DNA of 64,000 nucleotides from assembly GCA_012934845.2 (NCBI GenBank), contig WNNJ02002346.1:26125-90124 (forward strand). Direction: 5' to 3'. Each line of letters opens with the position of its first letter. Position 1 is the stretch's first letter. Made by a program: the position numbers and the translations under genes. This stretch comes from Pomphorhynchus laevis. Taxonomy: Eukaryota; Acanthocephala; Palaeacanthocephala; Echinorhynchida; Pomphorhynchidae. The notes beneath the pieces are model-generated. The model worked only from the letters and a program-made list of their open reading frames with translations. It was not told the origin of the DNA and did no database searches. Of this stretch, positions 61,601-64,000 are shown piece by piece.

Positions 61601-62133
61601 TCAAACTCAATATAATTAATAAGCTGTTAGTAATAAGTAGCCAATTGATTGTTTGTTAAATTTTAATTGAATTTTGTACTCATCTGCCGTATCTGAGTTA
61701 ACGGAGATCCTTGGAGCCAAGTTAACCTCTATCGAAAGTTATTTAATTGACGTGTTATAATTCTATATAAGAGGTTAAAAGGTTTTGAAACAATCACTTT
61801 GACGTTCATTATGCTCCAAGTAATAATCGATTATTTAATATGATTAGTTTTAAACTTAATTTAAATAAGATTTTATTTTGAAGATATCCGTACAGTGAAG
61901 ATGTAATGGATGGATCATCTTTTATGAACACACGGTGTCCTAGCTGGTGCGACAGAGTTCTACTGACACATGCATTTATAGATAGAGTGAAATTAACTAC
62001 TGAAAACGTATGTGCATTGTTAATATCGTATATTAATGAGTATTGATTAAATTTCCAGAAAGAATGTGGTCGTTATGGAATGATTGGGCAATCAATCTGC
62101 ATGGGAGATCATAAGGTTATTATTTGCAAATGA
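46463..62133 (+). CDS. INPP5A: Inositol 1,4,5-trisphosphate 5-phosphatase, INPP5A-like (split gene)
   Basis: Removes the 5-phosphate from Ins(1,4,5)P3 and Ins(1,3,4,5)P4, ending the calcium-release signal. Proposed join: 46463-46615, 49290-49331, 49385-49485, 49535-49622, 51133-51196, 51244-51347, 53161-53213, 53268-53331, 55679-55734, 58233-58317, 58375-58464, 59588-59662, 59709-59782, 61884-62007, 62059-62133. All 14 introns are GT-AG and phases agree, with no internal stop; 415 residues against about 412 in vertebrate INPP5A. Family catalytic residues are all present: N41 (TANVGS), E81 (QEVGG), N208/H210/H213 (NIHLFHD), D258/N260 (GDFNFRLN), D373 (PSWCDR), D408/H409 (GDHK). The C-terminus is unusual: after GDHK it reads VIICK and stops, lacking the following proline and the family's CaaX tail. 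A spliced alternative uses the GT after codon 410. Short introns 46-57 bp, long ones 1.1-2.7 kb. Confidence 0.9.
47395..47590. repeat. Tandem repeat of a palindromic 21-22-bp unit (INPP5A intron 1)
   Basis: About eight copies of TTGTATATACTGAATATACA-type units; the unit is itself nearly self-complementary. The Tyr/Ile frames on both strands are artefacts of the repeat. Confidence 0.9.
48231..48770 (+). mobile_element. Jockey-type LINE copy F, 3' end (INPP5A intron 1)
   Basis: Starts at FASEPLTTFTSRV of ORF2, runs through the C-terminus (DWILRG region with a G-run near 48545) and ends with TTTATTAAGAAAATCTTTAT near 48730-48750. Same orientation as the host gene. Strongly 5' truncated and frame-broken. 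Confidence 0.8.
49290..49622 (+). CDS. INPP5A: INPP5A-like exons 2-4 (residues 52-128)
   Basis: Exon 2 (49290-49331) IDGILPGWLHTFSA; exon 3 (49385-49485) LVEECNSHIIALHMQEVGGK, then FYEQSMEHVDEFIK; exon 4 (49535-49622) ELLSLSCFRKYSRY through QTDFT. The introns are 53 and 49 bp. The segment aligns without gaps to HFMALHCQEFGGKNYE...HVDKFVKELL of vertebrate INPP5A. Glu81 is the metal-binding Glu. Confidence 0.88.
49623..51132. other. INPP5A intron 4, nothing else recognised
   Basis: AT-rich. Near 50855-50935 a cluster of ATCTCGAC / GTCGAGAT-type inverted words can fold into several hairpins. No transposon recognised. Confidence 0.4.
51133..51347 (+). CDS. INPP5A: INPP5A-like exons 5-6 (residues 129-184)
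   Basis: Exon 5 (51133-51196) ALGNVYFISNLLIDVSIWNF matches ALGSFYFLHESLKNIYQFDF; exon 6 (51244-51347) contains LNIPIIYSGNNLLNRYANY, HKFERSFFPI. They are separated by a 47-bp intron. This is the least conserved part of the protein. Confidence 0.8.
52391..52760 (+). repeat. GC-rich island with diverged tandem coding-like units (INPP5A intron 6)
   Basis: Begins with a 14-bp perfect hairpin (52391-52424), then three or four direct and inverted copies of TGTCCGCGAACGCCACT (52428-52512). Two diverged units follow (about 52510-52612 and 52665-52760), each starting CAACAGC(C/T)TGCCGAATCC. Unit 1 reads QQPAESSKGNGKTSEAEK and then STDVAATEEDNDAVFL; unit 2 reads QQLAESSNVDGETSKADK and STDKAESKE, stop. 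Acidic, Lys/Glu/Ser-rich repeats with much higher G+C than the intron. Could be the C-terminus of a gene carried by a transposon, a retrocopy or a foreign fragment. Family not recognised. Confidence 0.5.
53161..53331 (+). CDS. INPP5A: INPP5A-like exons 7-8 (residues 185-223)
   Basis: Exon 7 (53161-53213) VKWSRKGFLHTKWRISN; exon 8 (53268-53331) completes Ser202 and continues VISFVNIHLFHDASNFGSIQ. The 54-bp intron starts GTTGTT. The alignment to KWSRKGFIRTRWCIADCAFD, LVNIHLFHDASN is ungapped. His210 and His213 lie in the conserved NxHLxxH motif. Confidence 0.88.
53332..55678. other. INPP5A intron 8, AT-rich with hairpins
   Basis: Perfect 16-bp hairpin at 53538-53574 (AACCAGTCTAGGAATT and its complement, 5-nt spacer). 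A 20-bp hairpin with one mismatch at 55033-55074. A pair (AACCTGCACCAA / TTGGCGCAGGTT) near 55501-55535. No gene or named element. Confidence 0.5.
55679..55734 (+). CDS. INPP5A: INPP5A-like exon 9 (residues 224-242)
   Basis: Encodes NESIYTKYRSDALQFTIDR, matching SPSVYSGIRHKALGYVLDR. Acceptor TTTTTAG, donor GTATGC. Flanked by two introns over 2 kb. Confidence 0.85.
55735..58232. other. INPP5A intron 9, mostly unassigned
   Basis: Apart from the possible RT fragment, moderately complex sequence at 56280-57540 may be an old element on the minus strand (61-codon frame at 57345-57530). No family recognised. The rest is AT-rich. Confidence 0.3.
56599..56695 (-). mobile_element. Possible LINE RT fragment (INPP5A intron 9)
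   Basis: Minus-strand frame reads KPAGPDKFCTETINGLRF, TCRILKQIV, stop. K-x-x-GPD is the entry motif of LINE reverse transcriptases. The match is short and the rest of the intron could not be aligned, so this is tentative. Confidence 0.25.
58233..58464 (+). CDS. INPP5A: INPP5A-like exons 10-11 (residues 242-300)
   Basis: Exon 10 (58233-58317) ends with AVFGDFNFRLNAFEFLK; GDFNFRL is the family signature, with catalytic Asp258 and Asn260. Exon 11 (58375-58464) DIVGVEVTEDKIQK through FEITGDTGE is poorly conserved but in phase, with a 57-bp intron between them. Donor GTAAGA. Confidence 0.87.
58919..59175. repeat. 18-bp minisatellite, 14 copies (INPP5A intron 11)
   Basis: Unit ATTGTCTTCGACATTCTG repeated about 14 times with no visible divergence. 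Because 18 is a multiple of three, both strands stay open (IVFDIL on +, MSKTIR on -); these are not genes. The array ends in a hairpin, GTCTTCGACA / TGTCGAAGAC with a 5-nt spacer. Confidence 0.97.
59285..59412. repeat. Inverted pair of PLE-type GAAACGTC ends (INPP5A intron 11)
   Basis: Arms with CCGAAACGTCAAATAAATTA on the + strand (near 59379) and its complement (near 59300) face each other. Inside them is a second inverted pair, AATCTCAGTGA / TCACTGAGATT. The CGAAACGTC box followed by AT-rich sequence is the 3' part of a minimal PLE hammerhead. The CTGATGA box is degenerate (CTGAGAT, CTGCGAT). Confidence 0.5.
59588..59782 (+). CDS. INPP5A: INPP5A-like exons 12-13 (residues 301-350)
   Basis: Exon 12 (59588-59662) VVVIKKKFFSVNKDIDDIF, HNNYKE; exon 13 (59709-59782) ILPYDMELNAFKDIFNEF, KMEFPPS. 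They match LEKKLFDYFNQEVFRDNN and ELSVFKDRLYELDISFPPS. The intron is 46 bp, the shortest in the gene. Confidence 0.86.
60390..60659 (-). mobile_element. Transposon ORF fragment, possible nuclease domain (INPP5A intron 13)
   Basis: Minus-strand frame open for 89 codons between stops: HLFARSNSEKTQGADFKYNE, KFAKYYERVQHMGKGR, FVPLVFSKSGGIGYCADLVI. The order (HPFA.S, R-E-RV, G.F.PLVFS.SGG.G) matches, from memory, the C-terminal part of retroelement polyproteins of many animals, thought to be a restriction-endonuclease-like fold. Only this segment is preserved. Opposite orientation to the host gene. Confidence 0.45.
61565..61625 (+). mobile_element. Possible tRNA-like SINE remnant (INPP5A intron 13)
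   Basis: TTAGTGGTTTAGTTTGG (A-box-like) and GGATATTCAAACTC (B-box-like) are spaced about as in a tRNA. The body beyond is AT-rich and no second copy was found, so the call is weak. Confidence 0.2.
61884..62133 (+). CDS. INPP5A: INPP5A-like exons 14-15 (residues 350-415)
   Basis: Exon 14 (61884-62007) YPYSEDVMDGSSFMNTRC, PSWCDRVLLTHAFID; PSWCDR is the second family signature. Exon 15 (62059-62115) ends SICMGDHK. Reading on gives VIICK and TGA at 62131-62133. Vertebrate INPP5A continues PVFLAFRI and ends in a farnesylation box. A splice from 62116 to an acceptor at 62740 would end YFNTNF instead. Neither version restores the proline. Confidence 0.85.
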
Positions 62134-64000
62134 TTTATTGATTTGTAATTTTATAATTTATTAAAGGGTAGTTATTTGATAATCTAACTGTTTATAAATG
62201 ATGAATCAAGCAATAAATACAACATTTATCTTAACTTTCGGTAATGGCGTGAAATATGGACGAGAAAAATATCTTTTTAAAATTTCAAATAAGATAAGTT
62301 TTTGACTGTTATGTTCTCGTCATGAAAATGGCTATTTGACTTAAAGAGTACGTACAAGTTTTGGATTCGTTCGTGTTTTTCGTATATTTAGAGATTTGCG
62401 TAGAGATATCCTACTACTATTTGACTTGAAGAAAGATAACATTTATTTTATCGTGTCTATAATTCACACCAATGCCTAAATTAGTTTTGACACGAAAGAA
62501 ATCCTCAACTTTTTTTTGAAATTATAAAAATACCAATTATATTATAATTTATAACAGTTCTTGCAGAATACATTAATTTAGTAATATGATAATTAAACAA
62601 TTTTATTGTAATTTATCACACTTTTCCAATTTAATGTTAACAATTTAAATGTTAAATGTGATTAACAGAAGAAGTATTTTCACCCAGTAATTATGCTATA
62701 AAGTCGGTTTTATTCTATAATATCATCTATTTTATTGCAGTATTTTAATACAAATTTTTAAATATTTACATTCTTAGTTTAAATTAAATCGACCCTAAAA
62801 TTAAGCAAAGCTAGACAGGACATATTATTGACTACGGATTAATAACCCATTGAAGCGAATTTTTTATTCTGTCGATTTCAAATTTATTATTTTAACAATT
62901 TGTTTTTAATTAAGAATTATTCTATCTATCCTTTCTGTAAGATTAAGCATTTTTTATAAAATACATTTTTTGTAAAATATAATTTACGATTTCAGTATAA
63001 ATGATATTTACAGTTCATATCAATTCATTCAAGAAAGTATGTGAAGATTTAAGATAAACTTTGTTAGGTTCTTTTAACAACTTTCGATGCTTAAAACGTG
63101 GCGAACAATAAGAAATCCAAAAAACTTTTCTATCTTTTTACTAAACTCTCTGACTTATCGTGATTCTTTAAGTTTTACTGTCGGTCAATATCTGATTTCA
63201 AATAAAAACAGACGAAAAAATAAAAATTAATTGTTCTAATTCTCATTTAATTATTTTGGCATTTACTTTTGAAGCTCTTTTTAGCAACTTTCAATGTCCA
63301 ATAGTAATACGAAAATATTAAAATATTAAATATTAAACATTTTATATTAATACTAAATCGTCGTTACTCATCTTGCTAAATTTTCTATTATTAAATTATT
63401 ATATTAATAAATTCTTTTATATACACGATAGTTTTTTTAAACTATCGTAAAAGTTTTTTCATATAGTTTTTTTCTATAGTTTTTTCATTAAGTAACGAAA
63501 ACCCATTAATTTTAATTAAGCTCTTTCAATTTAATTTAAAATATTTTACTTTTAAAATATTATAAGTAAAATATATTTTACTTATAAAACTAATTCTAAT
63601 CGATTTGACTAAACAGTTTCGGATGACTTTTAAAAAGGTTAAACAAAGTCAATAAAATAAATAATTCATAAGTTTATTGTAGACATTAATGTGAAACGAT
63701 CCTTCAACTTTAAGAAGGATCGTTAATTACAAGGACAGAAGGTATACTTCTCAGTTAAGAAAATTTCTTTTGTAATTATCTCCAAGGATTTTAGTAAATT
63801 TATTAAAATTCTCAGTTTATTCAACATTTTTAATGATTCATCAAAAAATGAAAACCAACAAATTCATTCAATAAATGAAATTGCTATAAATAGTTAGTTT
63901 TTAGTCATTGAGTATTTACAACTTTAAAAAGGGAAGTATATAATTCAATATAATATAATTTATGTTATAACTTATTAATGATATAAAAAATAGTATATTA
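62134..64000. other. AT-rich region downstream of the INPP5A-like gene
   Basis: An alternative last exon (acceptor at 62740, YFNTNF stop by 62761) is possible. AATAAA-like strings are too common to pick a polyadenylation site. Short perfect hairpins lie near 63426-63447 (CGATAGTTT / AAACTATCG) and 63694-63723 (AACGATCCTTC / GAAGGATCGTT). No other gene seen. Confidence 0.35.

Overview
The window is strongly AT-rich eukaryotic DNA, most likely from an animal. It carries one recoverable host gene (46.4-62.1 kb, + strand) among LINEs, Penelope-like element (PLE) tails, satellites, palindromes and microsatellites. The gene is split into at least 15 exons. I joined them by eye, using GT-AG sites and phase, into a 415-residue protein that matches type I inositol 1,4,5-trisphosphate 5-phosphatase (INPP5A, usually about 412 residues) end to end. 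Its introns fall into two classes: six of 46-57 bp and eight of 1.1-2.7 kb. The long ones hold much of the repeat load. The species cannot be fixed from this window.

Region by region. 0-3.4 kb: a PLE tail, a long hairpin, a tRNA-like SINE with hammerhead-type boxes, and a roughly 280-bp tandem duplication. 3.9-9.9 kb: three decayed copies (A, B, D) of one Jockey-type LINE, a (TA)n tract and a PLE-type 3' end. 10.8-15 kb: PLE tails and one reverse-transcriptase fragment. 16-17 kb: LINE copy E. 17-23 kb: AT-rich DNA with a perfect 108-bp-arm palindrome bearing hammerhead-like cores and two weak host-exon candidates. 23.7-27.6 kb: the best LINE copy (C), with gag-like ORF1 and endonuclease/RT ORF2. 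28.9-29.4 kb: a satellite of about 168 bp. 29.5-33 kb: an L2/CR1-type LINE whose 3' end is folded into a 585-bp-arm near-perfect palindrome. 33-34.2 kb: remnant of a third LINE. 34.7 kb: a possible ribosomal-protein L27a fragment. 39.8-40.7 kb: the C-terminal part of a GIY-YIG-type PLE. 43.6-44.7 kb: two PLE tails around an unidentified 75-codon frame. 46.4-62.1 kb: the INPP5A-like gene. 62.1-64 kb: AT-rich DNA with nothing recognised.

Two patterns need explaining. One is the many perfect short inverted repeats with tiny spacers, plus three long near-identical palindromes. These could be biological (foldback elements, template switching) or products of whole-genome amplification or assembly. 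The other is the recurrence of hammerhead-ribozyme-type boxes in PLE tails, in a SINE and in a palindrome. No rRNA, CRISPR array, classical tRNA gene, LTR element or Polinton was recognised.
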